DNA of 57,978 nucleotides, taken from an uncultured Lachnospiraceae bacterium. Lineage in GTDB: Bacteria > Bacillota > Clostridia > Lachnospirales > Lachnospiraceae. Shown here piece after piece: positions 16,412 to 26,800 of the stretch; positions within the stretch are counted from its first letter, which is position 1, and every line of letters begins with the position of its first letter. The notes beneath the pieces were generated by a model. It was not told the origin of the DNA. It saw only the letters and a list, made by a program, of their open reading frames with translations, and ran no database searches. The stretch is from the NCBI GenBank assembly GCA_947053345.1, contig CAMRSM010000027.1, positions 1-57,978 of the forward strand, in the 5' to 3' direction. The translations under genes were made by a program, and so were the position numbers.

Positions 16412-17041
16412 TCATTTCCGAACCACGGTGTCCGGATCCTTTTCGATCTGCCCGAAAATGTACATTGCAAATCCGCTGACGGTCAAAAAGAGACAGCAGG
16501 GACCGATCAGGGCAAACAGGACGAACATCCACTCCGTAAAGAAAAACAACACAAGCTCCACCGCCAAGACTACAAAAAGCAGCACGGTACGCCCAAAATA
16601 CCGCAGGGAAATCTCCCATGAATTTTTCAGCGTACACACAAGCGTGTTCTCATAGCGCGCCGAGAGCGGGAACGCGTAGATTAAACCAAGCAGAAATACA
16701 AAAACGGCGATGATCCCCATGATAAGGATTATGAGCGGCGGCTCTTTAACCGCATGGAAAATCTGGAAATCAAGGTATACCGCATAAGCTGCCACAAGCG
16801 TTACCAGTCCAAGCGGGATACCGTTTTTCAGGTTTCCCCGGAATGCCTTAAAAAACTCTTTCCCGATATATCCCTCCTGGTCATTCAGCATCTTAAGCGT
16901 CACCGTGTAGGCCGCCACCGTCGAGGCACCGATCGTAACAACCGGAAGCGAGCAGAGAAGCCATAAAAAATTCAGCTTGATCATATCCCACATCCTCGCA
17001 AAAAACCGGTACACCGGTCCGTCCACCTGAAACAATTTCAT
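16412..17041 (-). CDS. DUF624 (YesL-like) membrane protein
   Basis: 209 residues from the ATG at 17041 (GAGGGGG close upstream). It starts MKLFQVDGPVYRFFARMWDM and continues LNFLWLLCSLPVVTIGAST, which is the DUF624 signature. Five membrane helices are visible. DUF624 proteins are commonly encoded next to ABC importers for plant or host polysaccharide fragments (YesL beside the B. subtilis rhamnogalacturonan locus), as here, where it follows the lipoprotein-permease operon. Function is unknown. A strong terminator (17092-17137) separates it from the binding-protein gene, so its expression may depend on read-through. Confidence 0.85.
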   Translation of the reverse strand: MKLFQVDGPVYRFFARMWDMIKLNFLWLLCSLPVVTIGASTVAAYTVTLKMLNDQEGYIGKEFFKAFRGNLKNGIPLGLVTLVAAYAVYLDFQIFHAVKEPPLIILIMGIIAVFVFLLGLIYAFPLSARYENTLVCTLKNSWEISLRYFGRTVLLFVVLAVELVLFFFTEWMFVLFALIGPCCLFLTVSGFAMYIFGQIEKDPDTVVRK

Positions 17042-17091
17042 ATCCCCCTCACCATTTCCTTTCTGTCCGCCAACCCCCAGGCACGCAAAAC

Positions 17092-17137
17092 AAAAAGCCG
17101 CGGGCAGGAAGGGCATTTGCCCCATGCTGCCCGCAGC
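17092..17137 (-). terminator. Rho-independent terminator after the binding-protein gene
   Basis: In the minus sense an 11-bp GC-rich stem (right arm CTGCCCGCGGC) with one G-T mismatch near the base and a loop that can itself pair (GGGCA/TGCCC), followed by TTTTTG. Confidence 0.8.
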
Positions 17138-17237
17138 TTTTCTTCACACCGGAAAAATGTTTCCGCGAAACGCCGGTTCCAAGTTCCTGCGCCCTCCTCT
17201 GGCTGCCTTCCCTGTCCCGCGCCCGGATTTGTTCCTG

Positions 17238-19049
17238 TTATTTGCGCAGCGGCTTCTCCAGCTCATTGCGGATGGATGCCTCATTCAAGCTCCACTCCAG
17301 ACACTGGTCATAACCGTAATCCGCCGTCATCTTTTTCATCTCCGCAACAATCTGGTCAAATTCCGCGTTATCCTTTGCGTAGATCGCTTTCCAGGAATAC
17401 TGCACGATGCACTTGGTCACCTGGTTCCAGACAATCTTAAGGTCATCGCTCTGGTCGCTCTCGCTCATCGTCGTCGCCGGTGCTACCTTGAAGTTCTTGG
17501 TCGCCGCGTAATCATCCCGCAGCGATGTGCCGGCCCACTCGCGCCATGCCCTCTCCGTCTCATTCCGCGGCTCAACCTGCATGCTCAGCCACAGGTCGCA
17601 CAGATAGCGCTCGCCCGTCTCCGGGTTGACATCGTTCTCCGACCAGGTCGTATTGTTCATCTGGTTGCCGCCGTCGTTGAAATTTCCGCCGCCCCACTCC
17701 GCAGGCATCATCGTGTTCTGCTTGTCGTTGTGGCAGGTCAGGCCGAATTCCGTAAAGTAGGTCTTGTTGTTCTCATTGTAATCCCAGCAAAGCCCCCTCG
17801 GACCATAATCCGGGGTAAGACGGCCTTCCGGCGTGGACAGATAATTGATGATCGCCATGCAAAGATCCGGGTACTGCGTCTTCGCGCCGATCGTCCAAAC
17901 ACGGTTTCCGCCCGCGGTGTTCATACCGTATACCAGCGGTCTCGCGTCATCCGGGATCAGCGCCGTCATCAGCTTGTTTTCCGCAAGGTGCTCATCCGTA
18001 TTGTAGGCATCCGCGCCCGCGTAATCAAAAATCGAGAAGAACACACCGCCCGCTTTCATCTTCTCCATCATCTGGTCGTATTTCTGCGTCATGGAATTCG
18101 GGTCTAAAAGGTTGTTCTGGTACAGCTTGTTAAAAAACGCCAGCATCTCAAGGTACGGGCTGCCATCCGCAAGACAGTCATAATATGTCCCGGTATCGGA
18201 ATCGTAATTGCCGATCCCAAGCTCATCGTAGCCGTAATACGCGGTTACCATCGACTTGACGTACATCACCAGGTTTCCGTCCCAATCCGGCCAGAGGGAT
18301 ACCGCGTAGGTTTCCTTGCCGTTCTCGTCGGTCGGGCAGATTTCCTTCATCTTTACCAGAAGGTCAAAATAGTCGTCCAGATTCTTTACTGCCGGGCGGC
18401 CGAGCTGGTCATAAAGATCCCAGCGGATATCCCAGGTATACATAAACGACTCATAACTGGACGGGTCGGATGCCACATTGTGGCCAAATCCGTAAATCTT
18501 GCCGGCATCGGTCAGCCCGCGGTTTGCCTCAAGCGCCAGCTGCATATGCTCGTTGATGTACGGTCCATATGTCTGCAGCAGGCTGCCCTTCTCCCAGTCG
18601 TACAAAAGCCCCGCCTCGATCGCTTTTTTATACTTGCTGCCGTTGCTGCCCCAGATCACGATATCCCCAAGGTCACCCTCCTGCATCAAAGAGTCGTAAA
18701 CGCCTTCGCCGTCCGGGATGATGTTGATCACCACATTGAATTTGTTCTTTAAGATCGTCGCGAACCATCCCTGAAGTTCACCGGAATAATTCGCCAGCTG
18801 GGAATACACATTCAGCGTCACGGTCTCGTCCGGCACAATATAATTCTCATAGTCATTTTTCACTTCACCGCTCAGTTTTTTTAAACCCGGATAGGCAGGC
18901 TCGTTTGCCGCGTCCGGAGTCTTAGTGCCCTCCACATTCGGGTCACCGGCATTCCCCTGCGTATCCTTTTCCTTGGAACCGCATGCCGCCATCGAAACCA
19001 TCATGCTCGCGCTAAGCAAAAGCGCCAGTGCTTTTTTCGTTTTCCTCAT
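17238..19049 (-). CDS. Extracellular solute-binding lipoprotein (LplA/YtcQ type)
   Basis: 603 residues. The signal peptide ends in the lipobox SMAACGS (Cys ~23), so it is a lipid-anchored binding protein. An acidic linker follows. The body resembles large family-1 solute-binding proteins of the LplA/YtcQ group: LNVYSQLANYSGE, GDLGDIVIWGSNGS, and a region rich in Trp and Tyr (YTWDIRWDLYDQLGRP) typical of oligosaccharide binders. It lies 21 bases after the permease genes in the order permease, permease, lipoprotein. The substrate is probably a complex oligosaccharide; nothing in the sequence fixes which. No ATPase gene is nearby. Confidence 0.9.
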   Translation of the reverse strand: MRKTKKALALLLSASMMVSMAACGSKEKDTQGNAGDPNVEGTKTPDAANEPAYPGLKKLSGEVKNDYENYIVPDETVTLNVYSQLANYSGELQGWFATILKNKFNVVINIIPDGEGVYDSLMQEGDLGDIVIWGSNGSKYKKAIEAGLLYDWEKGSLLQTYGPYINEHMQLALEANRGLTDAGKIYGFGHNVASDPSSYESFMYTWDIRWDLYDQLGRPAVKNLDDYFDLLVKMKEICPTDENGKETYAVSLWPDWDGNLVMYVKSMVTAYYGYDELGIGNYDSDTGTYYDCLADGSPYLEMLAFFNKLYQNNLLDPNSMTQKYDQMMEKMKAGGVFFSIFDYAGADAYNTDEHLAENKLMTALIPDDARPLVYGMNTAGGNRVWTIGAKTQYPDLCMAIINYLSTPEGRLTPDYGPRGLCWDYNENNKTYFTEFGLTCHNDKQNTMMPAEWGGGNFNDGGNQMNNTTWSENDVNPETGERYLCDLWLSMQVEPRNETERAWREWAGTSLRDDYAATKNFKVAPATTMSESDQSDDLKIVWNQVTKCIVQYSWKAIYAKDNAEFDQIVAEMKKMTADYGYDQCLEWSLNEASIRNELEKPLRK

Positions 19050-19070
19050 ATCATACCTCCTATTTAAATT

Positions 19071-20033
19071 CTAGCCCTTCACTGCCCCAAGCATGATCCC
19101 CTTCTCAAAATACCGCTGCATAAACGGGTATACACACAAGATCGGGATGATCGTGATCATGGAGATCGTGTACTTGTTGATCTTTAAATTTGATGCCACG
19201 TCCGAAACCGACGAGCCGCCTCCCCCGTCCGCAATCGCGCCGAGGTTCGAGGTCTTATTCAGCCACGTGTAAAGCTTGTGCTGCAGGGTGTGCAGTTCCG
19301 GCGCGTTGCGCATGTACATCAGGGAATCCGTAAAGGCATTCCAGTGTCCAACCGCGCCAAAGATCGTGATCGTCGCCAAAATCGGCTTGCACAGCGGCAG
19401 CACGATGCTCAAAAACACTTTCATGTAACCCGCACCGTCCATCTGCGCGCTCTCCTCAAGCTCCGCCGGGATCGACTCGATATAAGTCTTTACCAGAATG
19501 ATATTGTACGGTGCCACGATTGCCGGGATGATATAGGCGGCGAACGTGTTCGTCAGGCCGAGCATCGACATATTCATAAAAGCCGGTACCAGCCCCGCGT
19601 TAAAATACATCGTGATCAGCATCAGGCGGTACCACAGGGTTCTGTGCCACATTTCCCTCTTTGTCACGATATAGCCGACAAACGCCGAGGAGAGCACCAT
19701 CAGTGCCGTTCCGAGCACCGTGCGCAGGATCGTGACCTTGAAAGCCTGGAACAGGTCGTTGTTGCCCGAAAACAGCTTCGCGTAATTCTGGAAATGGATC
19801 CCTTCCGGGATAAATTTGATCGCGCCGCGGATGACCAGCCCATTCTCCGATATCGTATTGATGAACAGATAGTAGAACGGGAAAATACAACTGATCGTAA
19901 ATACCGTAAAAAACGCGTAATTAAAAATATAAAAAATTATGTCGCCCGCCGAATACTTATATTGCTTCTTGTGCGTTTTATTGTACCGCTTCTCCGCCCT
20001 GGCATCGAGTTTTTCCTGTTTTGTCTTCGCCAT
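19071..20033 (-). CDS. Carbohydrate ABC transporter permease (LplC/YtcP type)
   Basis: 320 residues from the ATG at 20033, fixed by AAGGAGG five bases upstream. Six membrane segments and the cytoplasmic EAA loop ELEESAQMDGAGYMKVFLSI with the usual G-x9-P ending. The C terminus PFMQRYFEKGIMLGAVKG is the standard end of YtcP/LplC-like permeases. It pairs with the permease encoded just upstream (19-base gap) and the lipoprotein downstream. The operon lacks an ATP-binding gene, as is usual for this family, which uses a shared MsmX-like ATPase. Confidence 0.92.
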   Translation of the reverse strand: MAKTKQEKLDARAEKRYNKTHKKQYKYSAGDIIFYIFNYAFFTVFTISCIFPFYYLFINTISENGLVIRGAIKFIPEGIHFQNYAKLFSGNNDLFQAFKVTILRTVLGTALMVLSSAFVGYIVTKREMWHRTLWYRLMLITMYFNAGLVPAFMNMSMLGLTNTFAAYIIPAIVAPYNIILVKTYIESIPAELEESAQMDGAGYMKVFLSIVLPLCKPILATITIFGAVGHWNAFTDSLMYMRNAPELHTLQHKLYTWLNKTSNLGAIADGGGGSSVSDVASNLKINKYTISMITIIPILCVYPFMQRYFEKGIMLGAVKG

Positions 20034-20052
20034 GTCTTCCTCCTTCCCCCTG

Positions 20053-21504
20053 TTACATGATGCTCTCACCGCGGATGAGCTTGGATGCCCCGTTCGCGAT
20101 AAAGAGCAGGACTACGCTGATGACGGACTTCGTCATACTGACCACGGTGGAGAACGGAATCAGGGCATCCTGGCTCCCGATACCAATGTCATATACATAA
20201 AGGTCAAGCACCTGAAGCGCACTCTTTGTCTGTGCGTTGGTGAAAACGAGGTATTGGTCCATGCCGTTGCTCAAGATTCCCGCAATGCTCATCAAAAGAA
20301 GCACAAAGAATGTTGAAGAGAGACCCGGCACAGTGATGTGCAGCATTTTCTGGAAACGCCCCGCGCCATCCACCGTCGCCGCCTCGTACAGCTGCTGGTC
20401 GATCCCGGAAATCCCCGCGATGTATATGATCGCACTCCAGCCAAGGCCTTTCCACATTCCCCATGCCAGCATTTTCAGCCACAGATGCGAGGTCGATGCG
20501 AGATAGTCGTAATTGTTTCCCGTCAGGCTGTTGATAAAACCGTCCGTCGAGAAGATCGCAAATGCGATCGCGTAGACCAGAACCCAGCTGATAAAGTTCG
20601 GGATCGTCGTAAAAACCTGGACAAAACGGCGGAACGCAGAATTTTTGATCTCCGAGAGGAAGATTGCAAACGCCATCGCTACCCAGCTCGTCGCAATCCC
20701 AAGGCCGCTCATCGCCAGCGTATTCTTCATGACGCGTGCGATATCGCGCCTTGTCGCGGCGTTCTGGAACATGTAGGTAAACCACTTGAAGCCGACGAAT
20801 TTTTCCATCGAGAGCACATCGCCCGACCGATAATCGAAAAACGCATACCGCCAGCCCCACAGCGGCAGGTACGAAAATACAAAGCAGAGCGCAAGGAACG
20901 GCAGGAACATCAAAAACAGCTTATATTTTGACTCAATCTCCGCTTTTTCCTCGCATTCCTTTTTCATCAGCAAAAGCTGCAGCGCTACCGTCAGGCAGAG
21001 GATCAGCAGCCCGGCGAAACTGAACAGATAAATCCCCCTGGAGAGGATTGGCTGCACATCCTCCGGGGATACACAGGTTTCCATGTCCAGATAGGATTTG
21101 TAGATCACGACAACCCCGGCGAGCAATACCGCCGACCCGGCAAGAGAAAACCAGTTTCCCCGCTTCTTCAGCCTTATGTTGCCCACCGACATGCAGCCGC
21201 CAGCGATCAGCGCCACCACGCCGACCAGCGTGATAAGGCAGCCGGCAAAGAGCACGATGAAGACACTCTCCTCAATAAACTTCATGCGGAGCACAAGCTG
21301 GCATTTTTCCACAAGTTTTGTGTAGGAAGTGGCGCTGGCAACAAGCGAACGGTTTTTCGGCAGAAGATCCGAAATCCGCCCCGGATTGCTGACCGGCAGG
21401 AATGCCATCGCAATCGCCACAAGGATCGCAAGCCTCTGCAAGACATAGAGAACCTGGATGCCGTAATCTCTTTTTGTTTTTTTCACAGGAATCGGATTCC
21501 CCAT
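20053..21504 (-). CDS. Carbohydrate ABC permease (LplB type) with extra N-terminal membrane domain
   Basis: 483 residues from the ATG at 21504 (AGGGGG six bases upstream). The C-terminal ~290 residues are a normal LplB-like permease: LFLMFLPFLALCFVFSYLPL, then EAA loop LYEAATVDGAGRFQKMLHI and the end SKLIRGESIM. The first ~180 residues are additional and contain about four membrane segments (for example AILVAIAMAFLPV and VFIVLFAGCLITLVGVVALI), not normally part of this family (~300-320 residues). The extra domain may bind a regulator or the secreted repeat protein encoded upstream; that is inference. Confidence 0.88.
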   Translation of the reverse strand: MGNPIPVKKTKRDYGIQVLYVLQRLAILVAIAMAFLPVSNPGRISDLLPKNRSLVASATSYTKLVEKCQLVLRMKFIEESVFIVLFAGCLITLVGVVALIAGGCMSVGNIRLKKRGNWFSLAGSAVLLAGVVVIYKSYLDMETCVSPEDVQPILSRGIYLFSFAGLLILCLTVALQLLLMKKECEEKAEIESKYKLFLMFLPFLALCFVFSYLPLWGWRYAFFDYRSGDVLSMEKFVGFKWFTYMFQNAATRRDIARVMKNTLAMSGLGIATSWVAMAFAIFLSEIKNSAFRRFVQVFTTIPNFISWVLVYAIAFAIFSTDGFINSLTGNNYDYLASTSHLWLKMLAWGMWKGLGWSAIIYIAGISGIDQQLYEAATVDGAGRFQKMLHITVPGLSSTFFVLLLMSIAGILSNGMDQYLVFTNAQTKSALQVLDLYVYDIGIGSQDALIPFSTVVSMTKSVISVVLLFIANGASKLIRGESIM

Positions 21505-21571
21505 AGCGTACCCCCTGTTATCGCCCACACGGGCAATCTTTCAAGAAAAAATCCGTCACATCCAAATCGGA

Positions 21572-21599
21572 AAGGGGATAAGGCCACCCCCATCCCCTT
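21572..21599 (-). promoter_or_regulatory. Intercistronic stem-loop
   Basis: AAGGGGAT / ATCCCCTT with a 12-base loop between the secreted-protein gene and the permease genes. There is no U tract, so it more likely protects or divides the transcript than ends it. It may explain higher expression of the first gene. Confidence 0.45.
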
Positions 21600-21626
21600 C
21601 CTGCCGAATGTCCGTTCTTTGAATGC

Positions 21627-23465
21627 TTAGTTCTTTTTCTTCTTCATGACAACGGCTACCACACCCGCAGCCACAACGACTACCGCGATCACAATGCCCA
21701 CGATCAGGCCGGTATTCGAACCGCCGTCATCCGTGCTGCTGCCCGAAACAGGAGCGTCTGTCACGGTCGGGGCAGGCGTTTCATTTTTTGTCTCTTCCTT
21801 CGTCGGCTCCGGTGCCGTCGTCGGTTCCGGCGCACTCGTCGCAGTCGGTTCCGGGGTCGGGTCCGCCGGCTTGTCATAATTCATGCCGGATACCGTAAAC
21901 GTGATAGCAAGCTTTGTCGGAGGAACCGCATAGTAACCGATCGGCTCGATATCTTTATTCCACTGGTTTACGATCAGCATGTTCAAATATTCCGGGGAAT
22001 CCGGGCTCACGATCGGATTGACATCATCCACCTCGCTGCCGTTAACCTTTACCACGATATCGGAGATCACGATCTCCCCGCTGTTCGGGATATCGGTAGA
22101 AAGGAACAAAAGGTTGAACGTCTCCTGCGAATCGAAATCACCGCTCAGGTCAAGACCTTCTGCGCTGACAGTGTAAGTGCCGTTGCCCTTAATCTCTACG
22201 TCCGTCATCGTGCCGTCGCGGTAGATCAGGTTATTATCCGGATCCCAGCCGCAGATCTTGTCAAAATGCTCGGAGTCACGACCGTAAGTCGCATCATCAA
22301 ACGCGTTGCGGAACGAGTATGTCGGTGTCTGGAACCCAAGGTATGCGTTGTAGGTGCCGTCAAGGTCGGCTTTCAGTGCCGGCACTGCCGGCTCATCCCC
22401 TCCCGGTGCCGCGTCCGGGTCAGCTTTCGCAAGGGCATTTAATGTCACGGTGTACTCAAGTGTCGTAAATGCCGGGGACGCGACATACTGCGCACCCCAT
22501 TCATTGTAACCGCCCGCCAGACGGATTGCCTGTTCCGCGGAATACTCGCCCGTACCCTCATACCACCAGGCATCCCCCGCCGTAAGGTCGATCGGCACAT
22601 CCGCCCCGTCCACTTTGAGCGAAACGGTCGCGTCAAGCTCCACGATTCCCTCGGCATTCAGAACCGGCGCAATCCAGTACGTATGTAATACCGCGGACGG
22701 TACGGTCACGGAAACCGTCTTGGTCTCGCCGACCGCGATCGTCTCGGTCACGGCCGTAACCTCACCCTTATTGTCCGCCGCGTTCGGGCTGTTATACTGA
22801 TATCCCCAGTCACCGCTCTCGCTAGCGTCACCCCCAAAGCCGACGTAAAGCACATGGCTGTCGGTATCCGGAATGGTTGCCGCCGGCGCATCATCATTCT
22901 TCTCCTCCTCCGGTGCCTGTTCTGCCCCGCCCATAACAATACGGTTCAATGTAACGGTGTACTCTACCGTCGTAAACGCCGGGGACGCAATGTACTGTGT
23001 GCCCCACTCATTGTAGCCGCCCGCCAGGCGGATCGACTGCTCCGCGGAATACTCACCTGTACCCTCATACCACCAGGCATCCCCTGCCGCGGTGTCAATC
23101 TCCACGTCCGCACCGTCCACTTTGAGGGCAACCGTCGCGTCAAGCTCCGTCACGCCCTCTGCCACGAGCACCGGGGCGATCCAGTATGTATGCAGAACTG
23201 CTGTCGGAACGGTCACGGAAACTGTCTTGGTCTCACCGACTGCAATCGTCTCGTTGACCGCCGTAACCTCCCCCTTGTTATCCGCCGCGTTCGGGCTGTT
23301 GTACTGGCAGCCCCAGTCGCCGCTCTCCGCGGCATCCGCGCCAAACCCGATATAAAGCGTGTAGCCATCGTCCGCCTTCGCCTGTTCTGCCGGTACGAGC
23401 TGAAGCATATTCAGCACAAGCGCCATGCAAAAAAGGACGGCAAACAATCTTTTCCCTTTTTTCAT
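21627..23465 (-). CDS. Secreted, C-terminally membrane-anchored protein with two duplicated domains
   Basis: 612 residues; AGGAGG nine bases upstream sets the start. Signal peptide to about residue 32 (cleavage near AKADDG). Two very similar domains, ~35-174 and ~205-343, each contain GDWG-QYNSPNAADNKGEV, YWIAPVL, GDAWWYEGTGEYSAEQ and AGGYNEWG. A third, diverged domain (~370-540) starts YNAYLGFQTPTYSFRNAFDD. The Trp/Tyr-rich beta pattern suggests carbohydrate-binding modules, though I do not recognise the family. A Pro/Thr/Glu linker (PTPEPTATSAPEP...) leads to a C-terminal membrane helix (GLIVGIVIAVVVVAAGVVAV) and KKKK, with no LPxTG. It is the first gene of the importer operon, so it may capture polysaccharide at the cell surface for uptake. 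Confidence 0.8.
   Translation of the reverse strand: MKKGKRLFAVLFCMALVLNMLQLVPAEQAKADDGYTLYIGFGADAAESGDWGCQYNSPNAADNKGEVTAVNETIAVGETKTVSVTVPTAVLHTYWIAPVLVAEGVTELDATVALKVDGADVEIDTAAGDAWWYEGTGEYSAEQSIRLAGGYNEWGTQYIASPAFTTVEYTVTLNRIVMGGAEQAPEEEKNDDAPAATIPDTDSHVLYVGFGGDASESGDWGYQYNSPNAADNKGEVTAVTETIAVGETKTVSVTVPSAVLHTYWIAPVLNAEGIVELDATVSLKVDGADVPIDLTAGDAWWYEGTGEYSAEQAIRLAGGYNEWGAQYVASPAFTTLEYTVTLNALAKADPDAAPGGDEPAVPALKADLDGTYNAYLGFQTPTYSFRNAFDDATYGRDSEHFDKICGWDPDNNLIYRDGTMTDVEIKGNGTYTVSAEGLDLSGDFDSQETFNLLFLSTDIPNSGEIVISDIVVKVNGSEVDDVNPIVSPDSPEYLNMLIVNQWNKDIEPIGYYAVPPTKLAITFTVSGMNYDKPADPTPEPTATSAPEPTTAPEPTKEETKNETPAPTVTDAPVSGSSTDDGGSNTGLIVGIVIAVVVVAAGVVAVVMKKKKN
22437..23363 (-). repeat. 510-bp-period internal duplication
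   Basis: Residues ~35-174 and ~205-343 of the secreted protein are duplicated with high DNA similarity (copies at about 22944-23363 and 22437-22853). The near-identity suggests a recent or gene-converted duplication. Confidence 0.85.
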
Positions 23466-23501
23466 AATCCATCTCCTCCTGAAATTTTTGAATTGTTTCG
23501 T

Positions 23502-23519
23502 GTAAGGCCTTTGCCTTAC
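23502..23519. promoter_or_regulatory. Inverted repeat in the leader of the surface-protein/importer operon
   Basis: GTAAGGC / GCCTTAC with a 4-base loop, 37 bases upstream of the start codon and before the AGGAGG. It is a candidate operator or leader hairpin. The region further upstream (23530-23760) is very AT-rich and shows no gene; TTGCAC with TAGAGA 17 bases later (minus sense) could be the promoter. Confidence 0.4.
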
Positions 23520-23782
23520 TTAATCATTTTAGTATATTTTCTCTAAAATAGCAATACCCTTTGTGCAATTTTCATAATTTTTTTTCATTGTAATCAATTT
23601 TTTTCACGAATCGAATCTCCATTTCTTGATTTTTCAGTTCGTTTTTGTATTATTCAGCTTAATCGTTTTCGATTTAGTTTATTTATTTTCCATCAAATAA
23701 ACTTCCATCCCAACAAAAACAAATATTCAAAATATATCCACGGCAAATCTTTTCTCCAGAAAATGTCCGAAAAACCCGGACA

Positions 23783-23829
23783 GAAAAAACAGCCCCGAAC
23801 CAGAAAATATATTTCTGATCCAGGGCTGC
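23783..23829 (-). terminator. Rho-independent terminator of the hybrid kinase gene
   Basis: Minus-sense stem AGCCCTGGATCAGAAA paired imperfectly with TTTCTGGTTCGGGGCT, followed by TTTTTTC. It lies about 70 bases after the kinase stop. Confidence 0.85.
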
Positions 23830-23898
23830 AACTCTGCCTGTTCCGTTTTTTCTTCAACCCATCCTTTGTTCGCCCGGAAGCTTCCGCTTTACTGCCCG

Positions 23899-26800
23899 CT
23901 ATTTCAGGAACTGCCGGAGTACCTCCATCAACACTTCAATATCCAGCGGTTTTGCAATATGCGCATTCATCCCGTTCTTTAACGCCGCCTCCTTATCCTC
24001 CTCCAATGCGTTGGCCGTCATCGCCAGGATCGGCAGGGTTTTCACATCCCGCCTCGGCATCGCCCGGATCGTCCTTGTCGCCTCATAGCCGTCCATGATC
24101 GGCATCTGCACATCCATCAGGATGGCATCATAATAAAATTCGTCCGCCGCCTTGACCATCGCCACGGCATCCGTCCCGTCCGGCGCGCTCTCCACCACAA
24201 ATCCCGCCTCCGTCAGGATCACCTCCGCGATCTCGCGGTTCAGCTCGATATCTTCCACAAGCAGGAGGCGCTTGCCGCCAAAATCCTCCTTCGTCCACAA
24301 CGCGGTATCGTCCTTGCTGTCAACCAGATTGTTCGCCGCCAGGAGCGCTGACTTTAAGTCCGACATGAACAGCGGCTTCGCACAGAAAGCAGTCACGCCC
24401 GCCGCCCGCGCTTCCTCCTCGATATCCGTCCAGTCATATGCCGTAAGGATGATAATCGGAGCTTCGCTGCCGACCACGCTGCGGATCTTTCTCGCAGTCT
24501 CCACCCCGCTCGTTTCTGGCATCTGCCAGTCAATGATATAAGTATGGTAGGAATCCCCTTCCTCGCAGGCAAGCTTCGCACGGTACGCCGCCTCCCTGCC
24601 GGATGTCGTCCACTCAGCGCGCATACCAAGCTGTTTTAACATCTTGCTCACGCTGTCGCAGACATTGAAATCATCATCTACCACCAGTGCCCGCAGACCC
24701 TCGATCTCCCGGATCTGCTCCGCGTTCTTTTCCACATCCTGCAGTTTTAGGCCGAGCGTCACCGTAAAGGTACTTCCCTTGCCGATTTCGCTCTCCACCT
24801 CGATCGTGCCGTTCATCATCTCAATGATATTCTTGGTGATCGCCATGCCAAGCCCCGTCCCCTGAATACCGGACTGGGTCACGGTCGTCTCGCGCTCAAA
24901 CGGCTCAAATACATGCTTCACGAATTCTGGCGACATCCCGACACCGTTGTCCTTCACAGTAAAAATGTAATCGCCGTACCCGTGCCGGAATGTTGTCTTC
25001 TGCATGATCCGGAACGAGACACTCCCGCCTGCCGGCGTATATTTCACGGCATTGCTCAGCAAGTTGATGAATACCTGGTTCAATTTTAGGGAATCCGCGA
25101 TCACATCCTCGTTTACCACCTCAAACGTATCAATGAAAAGTTCAAGCTGCTTTGCCTTCACCTGAGGCTGGATGATGTTGACCAGATTATGCATCAACTC
25201 GGAAATATTGCATTCCTGCTCGTTGATCTGCACCTTCCCGCTCTCAATCCGGCTCATGTCAAGGATATCATTGATCAGGCTTAAGAGATGGTTGCTGGAG
25301 GAAAGAACCTTCTGCAGGCAGTCCCTGACTTGATCCTTATTGTCAATATGGCTGACCGCGATTGTTGTAAAGCCGATGATCGCATTCATCGGCGTGCGGA
25401 TATCATGCGACATATTGGAAAGGAAAGCAGTCTTTGCCCGGTTTGCGTGCTGCGCCTGCATCAATGCGTCCTGCAAGGCCTGTGTCTGTTCCCTCTGCCG
25501 GCAGACCTGATCCGTAATCTCCTTCGATACCGCCATCACCACAACATCGTCCGTGTTGTCATCCTTTGTCATAACAAAGGACTGTCGGATACAGATCTGC
25601 TTCCCGTCGGAAAGCTCACTCCAGTAATCTACCGCGACCTCCGCCTCGCCCTGTTCAAAGCACTCCTTCAGATACCCGGTATTTACCACACGGCGGTAAG
25701 TTTCCATGGACTCCTGCAAAATAAACCTTTCGCATTCGCGGAAGCACTCCGAAGCACGGCAGGGAGCCTGCAGTCCGATTTTTTCCAGCAGGGATACCGT
25801 CTGCTCCTCCACGGTACACACAATATCCTGCTCAATCATATCGTTCGTGAGGTTTGCCTCAAACGTACAGAAAGCACTGGACGCGATCGCGATGCGGTAC
25901 TGCCTCTCCTTGCGGTTCGCAAGCGAAATCTGCGCCTGGACTGCAAGTTCTTTCTCTTTCGTCTCCGTAATATTTTGCCTGGTGAGCAAAACCTTGGTCG
26001 CCCTGCCGTCCTGCCGTTCGATGCACATGATATTCACATGTTCCCATGCCTCCTCGCCGTCACGCAGAATACGGCACTCGAAGCGCACGTCATCCTGCTC
26101 CGCCAAAGCGCGCACCAGGAAATCCTTATCAACGACTTTGATAAATTCCTTCCGGTCTTCCTCCTCCACCATGATAGAACACAAGTACCCCGCCAAGTCT
26201 TTAAAGTCCCCGTTTATGGCAAGGTTCTCATTTTCTGACCTCGTCCCCGCAAGATACCGGTACGTCCAGGTCTCCAGGTTGATCATGGCAAACCGGCTAA
26301 AAAGTGTATTGATGCCGTTAAAAATATAACCAAGCTCCTGTTTCTCCTGCTCCAGCTGCTTTTTTTCACGCCCCGCCCGGATCAGGAGGGAAATGATGTA
26401 GAGGATGAACAGACCGACCAGCATGGTCTCAAGCTGCATCCCTATCAGATTATCTGCCTTGACCATGCTCTGGGTCACATCCTTTGGGAACGTCTGCACA
26501 AGCACATAATTGTTGTTCGGAAGGTAGGTCACACAGATATTGTCCGTCTTGCTGTCCGGGGTGCACAGGAATGCCCCTTCCCCCCCCTGCTCAAAAACCT
26601 GTTTTGCCTGCTGTGCCGTCTTTTCGTCAACCACCCCGTCCTCCAACAGGCTGTCGAGAAGATGTCCCTGCTCTAAAGACCAGAGCTTGCCGTCCGAGCT
26701 TGCGATCACCCGCCCTTCCGGCGTGCATAAAAATACATCCGCCGTCTCGCCGAAATATGTGGTGGCAAGCATATTCTTCAAGTATTCTTCCGCCAGATAT

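Noticed and set aside
16282-16470. Longer start for the PP2C phosphatase
   Set aside because: The upstream 63 codons are not protein-like and have no ribosome site, while GGAG precedes the ATG at 16281.
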